A stretch of 64,000 nt of DNA, taken from contig JAFVXA010000029.1 of the NCBI GenBank assembly GCA_017501355.1, positions 30,137 through 94,136 on the forward strand, given 5' to 3'. The translations under genes were made by a program, and so were the position numbers. This DNA is from Oscillospiraceae bacterium. GTDB taxonomy: Bacteria; Bacillota; Clostridia; Oscillospirales; Oscillospiraceae. Below, piece after piece: positions 25,189 through 34,633 of the stretch. Positions within the stretch are counted from its first letter, which is position 1, and every line of letters begins with the position of its first letter. The notes beneath the pieces were generated by a model. That model worked only from the letters and a program-made list of their open reading frames with translations. It did not search any database and was not told the origin of the DNA.

Positions 25189-27042
25189 TTACTTGATGGT
25201 GAAGCCGCCGAACTGATTGCCAAGGGCGATCAGATCATTGACATCCCCTTTTTTTGTTTCCATTTTGCCCACCGCAAAGGCGAGGCGGATCTCCCGTCCG
25301 GTGTGGGTGGAGGTGACCTCCCGCAGCACCGTTGCCACGGCATCGCTCTTGAGCTTTTCCATGGCGAGGTCGGTCTGGCAGACCACCGTCAGCAGATCCC
25401 CCTCCAGTCTGCCCTGCGCCACATTGAGGAAGGCGCGGTACATGGGGGAAATGCGGTTCTTATAATGCTCCAGCAGCTCCTGCCAAACGGTGCTGTCGCC
25501 GCCGCTTGCCACTGCGGATGCCGCAGGCTTCGCGGGACGGACGGCAAAGACGGGTGCCGCAGGCTCTGAGATGGGGAACACAGGTTCGCTCTGCAGAGGG
25601 GGTTCCTCGGGCAGGGGCGGTTCCTCCATGGGGAGCGGGGGAGCATCCACAGGCAGAGGCGGCTCGTCCATCGGGAAGGGGGGCTCCTCCGGCAGGGGGG
25701 GCGCGTCCAACTCCCAGGGGGGCAGGTCGTCCTGTTTGGGCTTTGCGGTCTTTGGCGGTGTCACAGAGAACGCCGGGGCGCTCTCCTGCATGGGAGCGGG
25801 CTCTTTCATGGGAGCAGCTTCTGTAACAGGTGCAGCCTTCGCTGCGGGGACAGGTCTGCTCATGGGGGCGGCTGCACCAACCGCTGAAACGCTGATGCCC
25901 TTTTTCACCTGCTCTTCCAGTCGGTCGATGCGGGCAGCAAGGGCGGCGCTGTCGCCCATGAGGCTTTCGTCCGAGAGCTGCAGCAGGCAAAGCTCCGCGT
26001 CAAGACGCTTGCTGCCGCTGCGGGAGACCAGGTTGGCATAGTCCTGCAGAACATTTGCCATTGCCAGAAGGCGGCGGGGGGAAACACCCGCGCTGAGTTC
26101 ATCCATGGTTCTGGTATCATAACCGCCGCTGAGCAGAATGCCTGCGCCCTTCGGCGTTGTCATGCGAATAAGAAGATCGCGGACAAGGGTGGTCAGTTCG
26201 CCCATCACGGCGGAAACGTCCTTGCCGGCGCTGTAAAGCTTATCCAGCAGCACCAGTGCCGCGCCGCTGTCACGGCGAAGAATATGTCCCATCAGCTCTG
26301 CGGTCTGCACGCGACCTGCAAGACCCAGAGTGGCAAGAATGGTTTCCTCGTCCACCGCGCCGCCGCCGGCGGCACACTGGTCGAGCAGGGACAGCGCGTC
26401 ACGCAGCGCACCGTCGCTGAGACGGCTGAGCAGGTCTGCGCCGCCGTCACTGAGGGCAATATTCTCCTGCTTTGCCACCTCCAGCAAGCGCCCCACGATA
26501 TCCTCGGGAGTGATGCGCTTGAAGGAAAAGCGCTGACAGCGGGAGAGGATGGTGGCAGGAACCTTATGCAGCTCCGTGGTGGCAAGAATGAACACCAGAT
26601 GCTCGGGGGGTTCCTCCAAAATTTTCAGCAGGGCATTGAAGGCGGCGGTGGAGAGCATGTGTACCTCGTCGACGATGTACACGCGCTTGCGCACATGAGC
26701 GGGGGAGTAGATCGCTTCATCCCGCAGGGCGCGGACCTGATCGACACCGTTGTTGGAGGCGGCGTCCAGCTCCAGCACATCCAGAAACGTGCCGCTCTCA
26801 ATGCCGAGGCAGGAGGGGCAGCAGTTGCAGGGATCGCCGTTTACGGGATGCTCGCAGTTGACGGCTTTGGCAAGGATCTTGGCGCAGGTGGTCTTGCCGG
26901 TGCCGCGGGTGCCGGTAAAGAGATAGGCGTGACTCGTCCGATTTTCCGCCACCTGACGGCGCAGGGTGTCGGTGATATGTCCCTGACCCACTACGTCGGC
27001 AAAGGTGCGGGGACGAAACTTGCGGTACAGTGCCTGATACAT
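25189..27042 (-). CDS. dnaX: DNA polymerase III subunit gamma/tau
   Basis: 617 residues, the clamp-loader ATPase. Standard start 'MYQALYRKFRPRTFADVVGQ', Walker A 'GTRGTGKTT' near 45-53, a four-Cys zinc module ('CEHPVNGDPCNCCPSC'), Walker B 'IVDEVHML' and the sensor 'LSRCQRF'. Residues about 400-545 form a Pro/Ala/Glu-rich linker with repeated 'PPLP'-type runs, followed by a tau-like C-terminal domain. ATG at 27042 has GGAAGGAG upstream. It lies directly after the SRP RNA gene on the same strand. Confidence 0.97.
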   Translation of the reverse strand: MYQALYRKFRPRTFADVVGQGHITDTLRRQVAENRTSHAYLFTGTRGTGKTTCAKILAKAVNCEHPVNGDPCNCCPSCLGIESGTFLDVLELDAASNNGVDQVRALRDEAIYSPAHVRKRVYIVDEVHMLSTAAFNALLKILEEPPEHLVFILATTELHKVPATILSRCQRFSFKRITPEDIVGRLLEVAKQENIALSDGGADLLSRLSDGALRDALSLLDQCAAGGGAVDEETILATLGLAGRVQTAELMGHILRRDSGAALVLLDKLYSAGKDVSAVMGELTTLVRDLLIRMTTPKGAGILLSGGYDTRTMDELSAGVSPRRLLAMANVLQDYANLVSRSGSKRLDAELCLLQLSDESLMGDSAALAARIDRLEEQVKKGISVSAVGAAAPMSRPVPAAKAAPVTEAAPMKEPAPMQESAPAFSVTPPKTAKPKQDDLPPWELDAPPLPEEPPFPMDEPPLPVDAPPLPMEEPPLPEEPPLQSEPVFPISEPAAPVFAVRPAKPAASAVASGGDSTVWQELLEHYKNRISPMYRAFLNVAQGRLEGDLLTVVCQTDLAMEKLKSDAVATVLREVTSTHTGREIRLAFAVGKMETKKGDVNDLIALGNQFGGFTIK

Positions 27043-27092
27043 GAGCCCCTCTCCTTCCGATCGCCCGACTTTTGCCGGACTAAAAAAATAAA

Positions 27093-27234
27093 CCTCCTCC
27101 GTGCGCATCTGCGAAGCCGGGTGGGTCGCGGCACATGAGTGTTCCCGCTTAATGCTGCTCGGTTCCCCGCCTGACATGGTTCACGGCACTCATTGCGCGA
27201 GCCCGGCTCCGCAGATGCCCGCGGAGGAAGTTCG
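27093..27234 (-). ncRNA. ffs: Signal recognition particle RNA
   Basis: On the minus strand, 'GAACCATGTCAGG', a CGG-GGAA-CCG apical hairpin and 'GAGCAGCATTAAG', then 'CATGTGCCGCG', match the conserved domain IV of bacterial SRP RNA, the Ffh binding site. Long pairing arms (from 27227 GCCTCC-side to 27096) close a rod of about 135 bases, so no separate Alu domain is seen. A run of seven T follows for termination. Position directly before dnaX equals Bacillus scr. 5' end inferred from the promoter. Confidence 0.9.
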
Positions 27235-27240
27235 TATGGT

Positions 27241-27269
27241 ATTCTACCACTATCTTTTGCAATTAGCAA
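27241..27269 (-). promoter_or_regulatory. Promoter of the SRP RNA
   Basis: Minus strand TTGCTA, 17 bases, TAGAAT, about 7 bases before the predicted RNA 5' end. The 343-bp gap between dnaX and the AEC gene holds the SRP RNA, this promoter and the AEC upstream region. Confidence 0.65.
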
Positions 27270-27385
27270 GCTTTTTGTTCATCTGTTTGGAAAAAAGGAG
27301 ACAGGAAGTGTTTTCTTCCCTGCCTGTCGGTGTTATAATGAGTGCGAAAATACGAAATGCCCCCGCAGCTGCGGGAGGAGAAAGA

Positions 27386-28399
27386 GTGGCACAGATGGCA
27401 GAGATCTTTTTGTTTTCTCTCAGAGTGGTCATGCCCATTTTGCTGTTGATGGCGCTGGGGTGGCTGACTGCCCGGTGGGGACGCTGGGAGCGCAGTTTTT
27501 TTGAAAGCCTGAATGCCCTGTGTTTTCGCCTGTTTTTGCCTGTGCAGCTGTTTATGAACGTATATGAAATGGAGTCCTTCCGCGATGTGAACTGGCGGGT
27601 GCTGCTCTATCTTGTGGGGGGTATCCTGTTTGCACTGGGACTGGGCGTGGTGGCGGCGCGCTTCTGCGTGTCTGATCCCCGCCAGCGGGGTGTCATCGCC
27701 ATGGCATCCTTCCGCTCCAATCAGGTGGTGCTGGGTCTGCCTATGGCAGAGGCGTTGGGCGGGCAGGCAGCGATGGGCTTCGCGTCGGTGGCAAGCTCCT
27801 TCTGCGTACCTGTGTTCAATGCCCTCGCGGTGCTGACCCTCAGTGCCTACAGCGAGCAGGACGGAAAGAAGCCCTCTGTTGCCGCGGTGCTGAAAAAGAC
27901 CCTCCGCAATCCTCTGATCCTCGGCGCGCTGACGGGCTTTGCAGCCCTCGGGGTGCGAAAGCTCCTGCCCACGGTGGATGGTGCGGTGATCTTCTCCTTT
28001 CGGGAGGATCTGCCGTCGCTGTATAAGGCGATGAAGGACGTAGCAAAGGTCGCCTCGCCCCTGATGATCTTTGCTCTGGGCGCGAAGCTTGATCTCAAGG
28101 CGGCAGGGCGGCTGAAAAAGCTGTTGGCGCTGGGCACGGTGCTGCGTTTGCTGGTGTCGCCTGCGATCCTCATCGGCACGGCGCTGCTGCTGCGCGATGC
28201 GCTGCAGCTCACAGCGGCGGAGATCCCGGCGCTTGTGGCGGTGTTCGCTTCTCCTGCGGCGGTGAGCGGTCCTGTGATGGTGCAGGAGATCGGCGGCGAT
28301 GAGCAGCTTGCAAGTCAGGTCGTCATGTGGACCACGGTCTTTTCCATGCTGAGCGTGTTCACCTTTGCCTTTGTGCTGAGAAGCTGCGCACTGTTGTGA
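27386..28399 (+). CDS. AEC-family transporter
   Basis: 337 residues with ten predicted helices in two five-helix halves split by a charged loop. 'SFRSNQVVLGLPMAEALGG' in the first half and 'VAVFASPAAVSGPVMVQEIGGD' near the end are hallmarks of the auxin-efflux-carrier family, which in bacteria exports or imports organic acids such as malate. I place the start at GTG 27386, six bases after GGGAGGA; the next ATG at 27395 is too far. A TATAAT at 27334-27339 probably marks its promoter. Confidence 0.85.
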   Translation: MAQMAEIFLFSLRVVMPILLLMALGWLTARWGRWERSFFESLNALCFRLFLPVQLFMNVYEMESFRDVNWRVLLYLVGGILFALGLGVVAARFCVSDPRQRGVIAMASFRSNQVVLGLPMAEALGGQAAMGFASVASSFCVPVFNALAVLTLSAYSEQDGKKPSVAAVLKKTLRNPLILGALTGFAALGVRKLLPTVDGAVIFSFREDLPSLYKAMKDVAKVASPLMIFALGAKLDLKAAGRLKKLLALGTVLRLLVSPAILIGTALLLRDALQLTAAEIPALVAVFASPAAVSGPVMVQEIGGDEQLASQVVMWTTVFSMLSVFTFAFVLRSCALL

Positions 28400-28518
28400 G
28401 AAAAGATGTGCCAAAAGTGCCGAAAATTTCTCTAAAACCCAGATGGCTATGGACTTTCCCTGTTAAGATGGTATAATTATTCTGATAGTGAAACACAGAA
28501 GATGATTGAGGTATATGT

Positions 28519-29181
28519 ATGAAAGAAATGCATCAGCAGTTCCATTTGCGAGTTGGTCTGCGTAATCTGAAAACGGCCTTTGCGGCGACGCTTTGCGCGA
28601 TCTTGTACTTCCCCTTTGGCAGAAACCCCACCTTTGCCTGCATCGGCGCCATCTTTGGCCTTGGCAACGACATGGGTCACTCCTGGCTCAGCGGCGGCAA
28701 CCGTTTCTTCGGCACCATTATCGGCGGCTTTATCGGCATGGCTTGTTTTAGAGCGTACATTTGCTTCTATCCCGAAGGCGGGTACCACCCGCTGCTGTTT
28801 TTGTTCCTGTTTATCGGTGTTGTGGTGCTGATCCTTGCCTGCCAGTTCTTCAAGTGGCCCGGCGGTGTGCAGCCTGGCGGTGTGGTGCTGTGCATCATTC
28901 TGTTCAACACCCCGGTGGCGACTTACATTACTTATTCCCTCAACCGTATGCTGGATACCGGTGTCGGCTTTGCTGTTGCACTGCTGGTGAACCTGCTGCT
29001 GCCGAGAGAGCGGCTGCTGAGGTGGCTTGGCAAGAGCGACAGATATGTGGTGGCAGCCGCCGACGACGGCTCGGAGGATGATTTGGACATCGAACTCGAT
29101 GTGGATGTCGAGGATCATCACCTTCATGCGCACATGGAGGCTCATCTGGAATCTCATGTGGAAGAGACGGAAAGCAAGTAA
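28519..29181 (+). CDS. Aromatic acid exporter/FUSC-family membrane protein with acidic His-rich tail
   Basis: 220 residues. Residues 15-165 form about six helices with 'RNLKTAFAATLCAILYF' and the 'FGTIIGGFIGM' glycine motif of ArAE_1/FUSC proteins, which export aromatic acids or unknown anions. The last 40 residues are a soluble tail with about 17 Asp/Glu and six His in alternating clusters ('DVEDHHLHAHMEAHLESHVEE'-like), which could bind metal; that is inference. Single-gene unit ended by a strong terminator. Confidence 0.8.
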   Translation: MKEMHQQFHLRVGLRNLKTAFAATLCAILYFPFGRNPTFACIGAIFGLGNDMGHSWLSGGNRFFGTIIGGFIGMACFRAYICFYPEGGYHPLLFLFLFIGVVVLILACQFFKWPGGVQPGGVVLCIILFNTPVATYITYSLNRMLDTGVGFAVALLVNLLLPRERLLRWLGKSDRYVVAAADDGSEDDLDIELDVDVEDHHLHAHMEAHLESHVEETESK

Positions 29182-29186
29182 ATAAC

Positions 29187-29216
29187 AAAAGCGGCACGCT
29201 TGAGCGTGCCGCTTTT
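29187..29216. terminator. Bidirectional terminator
   Basis: AAAAGCGGCACGC, short loop, complementary arm with T-run. It lies between the exporter gene and the convergent LarA-family gene, 4 bases before the latter's end. Confidence 0.85.
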
Positions 29217-29219
29217 GCT

Positions 29220-30500
29220 TTAGTTTTCAAACTTTGCTTTGTGCGCCCAGAGACCGAGGGCGGGATTGCTGATGTAGAAGAAACGCTCACCATCGGGCAG
29301 GGTATGCCAGCCATCGGTGAGGGTCGCGGGATTGTAGCGCTTGATCGCTTCGCTGTAGGGCTCATAGCCGAAGCAGACACCTTCGATATCTTCCTTCGTT
29401 GCCTTCTCTGTGCAGTAGGTGATGGAGAAGCGCCCGTCGGAGCTGCCGTGGATGAGGTGAGCGGCGGCGGACATATTTGCCTGCAGCTCGGGCTCGGTCT
29501 CGCAAAGCTGGATGATTTTCTCGCGCCCGCAGTAGCCGTACTTGCGGATGAGGCGGTCGATCTCCTTGTCCTCGCCGAAGGTCTCCACGCCCGGGGCGAG
29601 AACGATGAGTTCGCCGCCGTCAGCGATTGCCATGCGGGTGCGGTAGACGGACTTGTTGCCAAGCCACGTGCTCTTGAACTCCTCGGCGTTGAGGTAGACG
29701 ACGACTTTCTTCATGGGCTCGTCCACAAGGGTGAGGTTGGTTTTCTGGGCAAGAGCGACAGCGTCCTCGAAGAAGCTGCGCTCAGCGCCGATAAAGAGTC
29801 CGTGGGTATGGATCTCGCCGCCGGGAGCGGTGTTGACGGTGAGGATAAAGTGCAGGGGCAGATCCGCAAGGAAATGCTCCTTGGCGTAATCAAAGACCTG
29901 ACGCACGGGGGTCTTGTCGCGTCCCATCATGCGCTCCATGCCGTAAAACGCGCCGAGGGAATGGGAGGAATTGATCATGCTGGCACCGCCCACGCCCACA
30001 AAGATATTCTTGCTCTGATTTGCCATGCCCACTACTTCGTGGGGCACGACCTGACCGATGGAGAGGATCAGATCATAGCCGCCGTCCACCAGCAGGTGGT
30101 TCACCTCCACGTCGATGGGGGTGTTCCAGAGCCCCTCGGAAACCTCGCTGATGAACTCTGCGGGCACCTGACCGAGCTTCACGATGTCGCTGCGCCAGTT
30201 GTGGGGGATGAAGCGGGCAAAGGGGATGTCGCCATACATATCGGCGCACTCTGCCTCTGTCATGGGGAAGTGGGTGCCGAGCGCCTGCAGCAGATCCACG
30301 TGGCAGCCGCCTTCCAGCGTGTGGTAAATGGTGTTGGCGATGAGACCTGCGTTGGAGTGGTAGCGGGTATAGTCGGGGATGACCAGCAGGATCTTTTTGC
30401 CGCTGCCCACATATTCGCGGACGCTTTCCGCTGCCGCAGCGGACACCTCCTCGCGGGAGAGCCACTGCCCCTCGGGTGCAGTCAGACGAAATTCTTTCAT
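29220..30500 (-). CDS. LarA-family (DUF2088) nickel-pincer-type racemase/epimerase homologue
   Basis: 426 residues. The LarA fold shows as 'VIPDYTRYHSN' (compare D-D-x-T-R in LarA), 'LGTHFPMTEAE' (His of the active site) and 'GQVVPHEVVGMANQSKNIFVGVGG', which holds the His and the cofactor-linking Lys. Family members racemise lactate or other 2-hydroxy acids, or epimerise sugar acids, using a nickel-pincer nucleotide made by LarB, LarC and LarE; those genes are absent here. The neighbouring sugar kinase and Gnd suggest a sugar-acid substrate. GATCCGAAAGGAG precedes the ATG. Confidence 0.83.
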   Translation of the reverse strand: MKEFRLTAPEGQWLSREEVSAAAAESVREYVGSGKKILLVIPDYTRYHSNAGLIANTIYHTLEGGCHVDLLQALGTHFPMTEAECADMYGDIPFARFIPHNWRSDIVKLGQVPAEFISEVSEGLWNTPIDVEVNHLLVDGGYDLILSIGQVVPHEVVGMANQSKNIFVGVGGASMINSSHSLGAFYGMERMMGRDKTPVRQVFDYAKEHFLADLPLHFILTVNTAPGGEIHTHGLFIGAERSFFEDAVALAQKTNLTLVDEPMKKVVVYLNAEEFKSTWLGNKSVYRTRMAIADGGELIVLAPGVETFGEDKEIDRLIRKYGYCGREKIIQLCETEPELQANMSAAAHLIHGSSDGRFSITYCTEKATKEDIEGVCFGYEPYSEAIKRYNPATLTDGWHTLPDGERFFYISNPALGLWAHKAKFEN

Positions 30501-30657
30501 AGGGAAACTCCTTTCGGATCATTTGTTCTGCTGACAGCATAGCACAGGATTTTCTTTTTTTCCATACTGAGTACAAACAGATGGGAGAAAAGTGCATAAA
30601 AATATATATTTTCGACGAAAGGACAATAATGTTGCGGGGAAAAGGCTTGTGAAGTCG

Positions 30658-30686
30658 TTGACAGTATTTTGCCGAAATGTTATCAT
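30658..30686 (+). promoter_or_regulatory. Promoter of the PfkB-gnd operon
   Basis: TTGACA, 17 bases, TATCAT, about 95 bases before the kinase start. A TATAAT five bases further on is an alternative -10 without a good -35. Nothing else was seen in the 280-bp divergent gap. Confidence 0.5.
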
Positions 30687-30780
30687 TTTATATAATCGTG
30701 GAGTATGCGCAGCTTTGCGCAGTCTGCGTGAAATGTGAGAAAACCGTACTTTGAAAGACGGATAGAAGGGAGCCATTCTT

Positions 30781-31854
30781 ATGCAGCTCAGACCCAACAG
30801 CAAGTACCAGATCATCACCCCCACCAGCATGGGCGTTCGCATCATCCCCAAGGATCGCCAGCCCGTTCATGTCAGCCGTGACTACACCATGTTTGCCACC
30901 AGCGCAGAGAGCAACGTGCTGAATGTGGCAGCGTCCCTCGGTATGCGTACCAAGGTGCTGACCGCTTTCGTCAAGGATAGTCCCATTGCGGACTTCATCC
31001 GTGCCGAGCTTCGCTTCCGCAACATCGAATATGAGGGACCCGAGGTGCCTCAGGGCGGTGCGTGGGGTTATCGCCATCAGTTCAACATTGCTGACAGCGG
31101 CTATGGTATGCGCGGCGCTCGCGTGCTGAATGACCGTGCGGGTGAAGTGGGTCGTACTCTGAACGTGAAGGATTTTGATCTGCACCGCATCTTCGTGGAA
31201 GAGGGCTGCCAGATCATGCACATCTCCGGTCTGATCGCAGCACTGTCTGAGGATACCAGCCGCTTCTGTCTGGAGCTGGCTCGTGTTGCCAAGGAAAACG
31301 GCACCATCATCACCTTTGACCTGAACTACCGCGCATCCTTCTGGAAGGATCGTGAGGAAGAACTGCGTGCCTGCTTCACGGAGATCGCGTCTCTGGCAGA
31401 CGTTCTCATCGGCAACGAGGAGGACTTCCAGCTGGCTCTCGGCATTCAGGGTCCCGAGGCAGGCGGCAAGGAGATCGGCGACAAGATCAACGGCTTCAAG
31501 GAGATGATCGGTCGTGTGAGAGAGGCATTCCCGAATGCCAAGATCTTTGCCACCACCCTGCGCGAAGTCATCAGCGCCAACCGCAACCTCTGGGGTGCGA
31601 TCCTGCTGGTGGGCGATGAGTGGCAGGTGGAGATGCCCCGCGAGATCGACATTCTCGACCGCATCGGCGGCGGTGACGGCTTCGTGGCAGGTCTGCTGTA
31701 CAGCATCCTCAAGGGTTGGGAGCCTGCCAAGATGATCGGCTTCGGTTGGGCAACCGGCGCTCTTGCCACCACCATGCTGGGTGACTATGCGACCCCCGTG
31801 GACGAGGATCAGGTTTGGAACATCTATCAGGGCAATGCCCGCGTGAAGCGATAA
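30781..31854 (+). CDS. PfkB-family sugar (acid) kinase
   Basis: 357 residues of ribokinase fold. The anion-hole/catalytic motif is '[16 protein letters not shown]' near residue 298-313 and the substrate-side '[10 protein letters not shown]' near 180 is typical of 2-keto-3-deoxygluconate kinases, so KdgK is the best guess. It phosphorylates a sugar or sugar acid with ATP. It lies 13 bases before gnd and starts a two-gene operon. The N-terminal glycine-rich motif of PfkB is poorly kept ('[14 protein letters not shown]'). Exact substrate unproven. Confidence 0.8.
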   Translation: MQLRPNSKYQIITPTSMGVRIIPKDRQPVHVSRDYTMFATSAESNVLNVAASLGMRTKVLTAFVKDSPIADFIRAELRFRNIEYEGPEVPQGGAWGYRHQFNIADSGYGMRGARVLNDRAGEVGRTLNVKDFDLHRIFVEEGCQIMHISGLIAALSEDTSRFCLELARVAKENGTIITFDLNYRASFWKDREEELRACFTEIASLADVLIGNEEDFQLALGIQGPEAGGKEIGDKINGFKEMIGRVREAFPNAKIFATTLREVISANRNLWGAILLVGDEWQVEMPREIDILDRIGGGDGFVAGLLYSILKGWEPAKMIGFGWATGALATTMLGDYATPVDEDQVWNIYQGNARVKR

Positions 31855-31867
31855 AAGGGGAGGAACT

Positions 31868-33319
31868 ATGAAGAAAGCTGATATTGGTTTGATCGGTCTC
31901 GCCGTCATGGGCGAGAATCTCGTGATGAATATGGAGTCCAAGGGCTTCACCGTGGCAGTGTATAACCGCACCACGGAGAAGGTGGACAAGTTTGTTGCCG
32001 GTCGCGCTGCCGGCAAGAACATCATTGGCTGCCACACCATGGAAGAGCTGGTGGCAAACCTCGAAAAGCCCCGCAAGATCTTTATGATGGTCAAGGCAGG
32101 CGCCGCTGTGGATGCGCTGATCGAACAGTTGCTGCCCCTTCTCGAAGAGGGGGATATCCTCATCGACGGCGGCAACAGCCACTTCCCCGACACCATCCGC
32201 CGCACCGCTTATGTGGAGAGCAAGGGTCTGCTGTATGTGGGCTGCGGTGTCTCCGGCGGTGAAGAGGGTGCGCTGAACGGTCCCTCCATGATGCCCGGCG
32301 GTTCTCCCGCTGCATGGGAGCACGTCAAGCCCATTTTCCAGGGCATCTGCGCCAAGGTGGAGGACGGCTCTGCCTGCTGCGACTGGGTGGGCGAAAACGG
32401 TGCCGGTCACTTCGTCAAGATGGTGCACAACGGCATTGAGTACGGTGATATGCAGCTCATCTGCGAGGCATATCATCTGATGCGCGATCTCCTCGGCATG
32501 AGCGATGATGAAATGCATGAGGTGTTCAAGCAGTGGAACGAGACCGAGCTCGACAGCTACCTCATCGAGATCACCCGCGATATCCTTGCCTACAAGGATA
32601 CCGACGGTGAGCCCATTGTGGAGAAGATCCTCGACACCGCCGGTCAGAAGGGTACCGGCAAGTGGACCGGTATCTCCGCGCTGGATGAGGGTGTGCCTCT
32701 GACCCTCATCGGCGAGGCTGTGTTCGCACGCTGCCTCTCCGCCATGAAGGATGAGCGCGTGCTGGCTGCCAAGACCTTCGGTCGCACCGTTGCCAAGTAT
32801 GACGGTGACAAGGCTGAGTTCATCGAAGCCATCCGTCAGGCACTGTTTGCTTCCAAGATCATCTCCTACGCACAGGGCTATACCCTGATGCGTACCGCAG
32901 CCAAGACCTATGGCTGGAATCTGAACTACGGCGGCATCGCACTGATGTGGCGCGGCGGCTGCATCATCCGCAGCGTTTTCCTCGGCAAGATCAAGGAAGC
33001 CTATGACAACAACCCCGAGCTGAGCAACCTGCTGCTGGATCCCTATTTCAAGGAGACCATGCTTTCTCTCGTGCCCGCATGGCGCAAGGTCGCTGCTGCT
33101 GCTGTCAGCTGCGGTGTGCCTGCTCCCGCTATGACCTCCGCTCTGAGCTACTTCGACGGCTACACCTGCGAGCGCCTGCCTGCAAACCTGCTGCAGGCAC
33201 AGCGTGACTACTTCGGCGCACACACCTATGAGCGTCTGGATCACGAGCGCGGTCAGTTCTTCCACACCAACTGGACCGGTCACGGCGGCGATACCTCTGC
33301 GTCCACCTACGTGGTCTAA
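31868..33319 (+). CDS. gndA: 6-phosphogluconate dehydrogenase (decarboxylating)
   Basis: 483 residues, the long NADP-type form. It oxidises 6-phosphogluconate to ribulose 5-phosphate, CO2 and NADPH. Rossmann motif '[13 protein letters not shown]' at 9-21, '[11 protein letters not shown]' and '[22 protein letters not shown]' (substrate loop), '[19 protein letters not shown]' with the catalytic Lys, and a C-terminal 'NWTGHGG' tail that reaches into the partner subunit. RBS GGGGAGGAAC. A strong terminator follows. Confidence 0.97.
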   Translation: MKKADIGLIGLAVMGENLVMNMESKGFTVAVYNRTTEKVDKFVAGRAAGKNIIGCHTMEELVANLEKPRKIFMMVKAGAAVDALIEQLLPLLEEGDILIDGGNSHFPDTIRRTAYVESKGLLYVGCGVSGGEEGALNGPSMMPGGSPAAWEHVKPIFQGICAKVEDGSACCDWVGENGAGHFVKMVHNGIEYGDMQLICEAYHLMRDLLGMSDDEMHEVFKQWNETELDSYLIEITRDILAYKDTDGEPIVEKILDTAGQKGTGKWTGISALDEGVPLTLIGEAVFARCLSAMKDERVLAAKTFGRTVAKYDGDKAEFIEAIRQALFASKIISYAQGYTLMRTAAKTYGWNLNYGGIALMWRGGCIIRSVFLGKIKEAYDNNPELSNLLLDPYFKETMLSLVPAWRKVAAAAVSCGVPAPAMTSALSYFDGYTCERLPANLLQAQRDYFGAHTYERLDHERGQFFHTNWTGHGGDTSASTYVV

Positions 33320-33336
33320 AAATAACAAAAGTAAGC

Positions 33337-33369
33337 GAAAAGCTGCCCAAACAGGGCAGCTTTTCTTTA
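33337..33369 (+). terminator. gnd operon terminator
   Basis: GAAAAGCTGCCC, AAAC loop, complementary arm and TTTTC tail. Confidence 0.8.
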
Positions 33370-33459
33370 TTTTGGTAAAGAACTAAAATGATTTGTTGGT
33401 CAAAACATCCAATTACCGATGAAAAAAATGGGCGGTTCGCCAAAAAAGATTGTGACGGA

Positions 33460-33488
33460 TTGACAAAAGATGGACGAATTGTTACCAT
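33460..33488 (+). promoter_or_regulatory. Promoter of the LacI-family regulator
   Basis: TTGACA, 17 bases, TACCAT. Confidence 0.6.
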
Positions 33489-33508
33489 ACTTTTTGTAAG
33501 GAACTGAA

Positions 33509-33532
33509 AACGTTACCGGGAACGTTGCCGGG
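33509..33532 (+). promoter_or_regulatory. Possible LacI-family operator, tandem 12-mer
   Basis: aacgttaccggg is followed directly by aacgttgccggg. AACGTT is the palindromic core of many LacI/CcpA-family operators. The site lies just downstream of the -10 box of the regulator's own promoter, where binding would give autorepression. Confidence 0.35.
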
Positions 33533-33555
33533 AATTTCTGGAACGGAGGTGCGGC

Positions 33556-34566
33556 ATGACGATTAAGGATATCGCAAGAGAATGCGGCGTCAGCATTAGC
33601 ACCGTCTCCCGCGTGCTCAATGGTCGACCCGATGTGCGGGAAGAGGTTCGCCAGCGGGTGCTGAGTTGTATGCAGCGTCACAACTACATTCCCAACAATA
33701 CGGCGCGTGATCTGGTCAAGACCAGCTCCGATACCGTGGGACTGGTGGTGCGCGGCGTATCCAACCCCTTTTATGCCAACATCATCAAGACCATTCAGCA
33801 GGAAATTGACCTTGCAGGCTATACGCTGGTGATGCAGCAGATCCACAGTGGCGAGGATGAGATCAAATGCGGTGCCATCATGGAGCGGGAGAAAAAGCTC
33901 CGTGGCGTGATTTTCCTCGGCGGACGAAGCGACTATACTGACGCTGAGATCGCACTGGTGAATGTGCCCTTTGTCTGTTGTTCCTATACCAACAGCTATG
34001 GCAATCTCTCTGCTAACCGGTATTCCTCCGTCTCCATCGAGGACGAGGAGACTGCCTTCCGCGCGGTGGAAGCCCTGTATCACATGGGACATCGCCGCAT
34101 TGCGGCACTGATTTCCGAGAAGGATGATCGCTCTGTCAGCGAGCTGCGTTACGGCGGTTATCTCAGAGCATTGAAAACCTATGGCGTAGAGCAGGATGAT
34201 GACCTTGTTGTCTGTGCGGGCAACTACGATATGCCGGGGGCTTACCACGCAGTACGGGAGCTGCTGCAGCGGGAGAAGGAATTTACCGCCCTGTTCTGCA
34301 TTTCCGACAGTATGGCGATCGCTGCCATGCGCGCGCTGAAGGATGGCGGCGTTTCCGTGCCGGAAAGCTGCAGCGTCTTCAGTATCGACGGACTGGAAAT
34401 GGCAGAGTATACCGATCCCCGTCTAACGACCCTCTCTCAGCCCACGGAGCTGATGGGACAGGAGAGCGTGCGGACACTGCTGGGGCTGATCGAGGGAAAC
34501 AGCGCCCACAAGCAGGTCATCGTGCAGGCGGCGCTGAAAGCAGGCGGCTCTGTGCGTCCGATCTGA
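33556..34566 (+). CDS. LacI-family transcriptional regulator
   Basis: 336 residues. HTH at the N-terminus ('TIKDIARECGVSISTVSRVLNG', with the hinge helix thereafter) and a periplasmic-binding-like sensor domain from residue 60. Directly upstream of a maltodextrin-type ABC locus, so it is probably the local sugar-responsive repressor (MalR-like). GGAGGTGCGGC precedes the ATG. It has its own promoter and possible autoregulatory site. Confidence 0.93.
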   Translation: MTIKDIARECGVSISTVSRVLNGRPDVREEVRQRVLSCMQRHNYIPNNTARDLVKTSSDTVGLVVRGVSNPFYANIIKTIQQEIDLAGYTLVMQQIHSGEDEIKCGAIMEREKKLRGVIFLGGRSDYTDAEIALVNVPFVCCSYTNSYGNLSANRYSSVSIEDEETAFRAVEALYHMGHRRIAALISEKDDRSVSELRYGGYLRALKTYGVEQDDDLVVCAGNYDMPGAYHAVRELLQREKEFTALFCISDSMAIAAMRALKDGGVSVPESCSVFSIDGLEMAEYTDPRLTTLSQPTELMGQESVRTLLGLIEGNSAHKQVIVQAALKAGGSVRPI

Positions 34567-34633
34567 AAAACTGTTTTTCCCACCCATAGTGGTGCGAAAA
34601 TAAAAACATCTTATTAAAAGAGGAGATTTTATC

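Noticed and set aside
31709..33328. Long minus-strand frame opposite gnd
   Set aside because: Antisense to a clearly conserved 6-phosphogluconate dehydrogenase.
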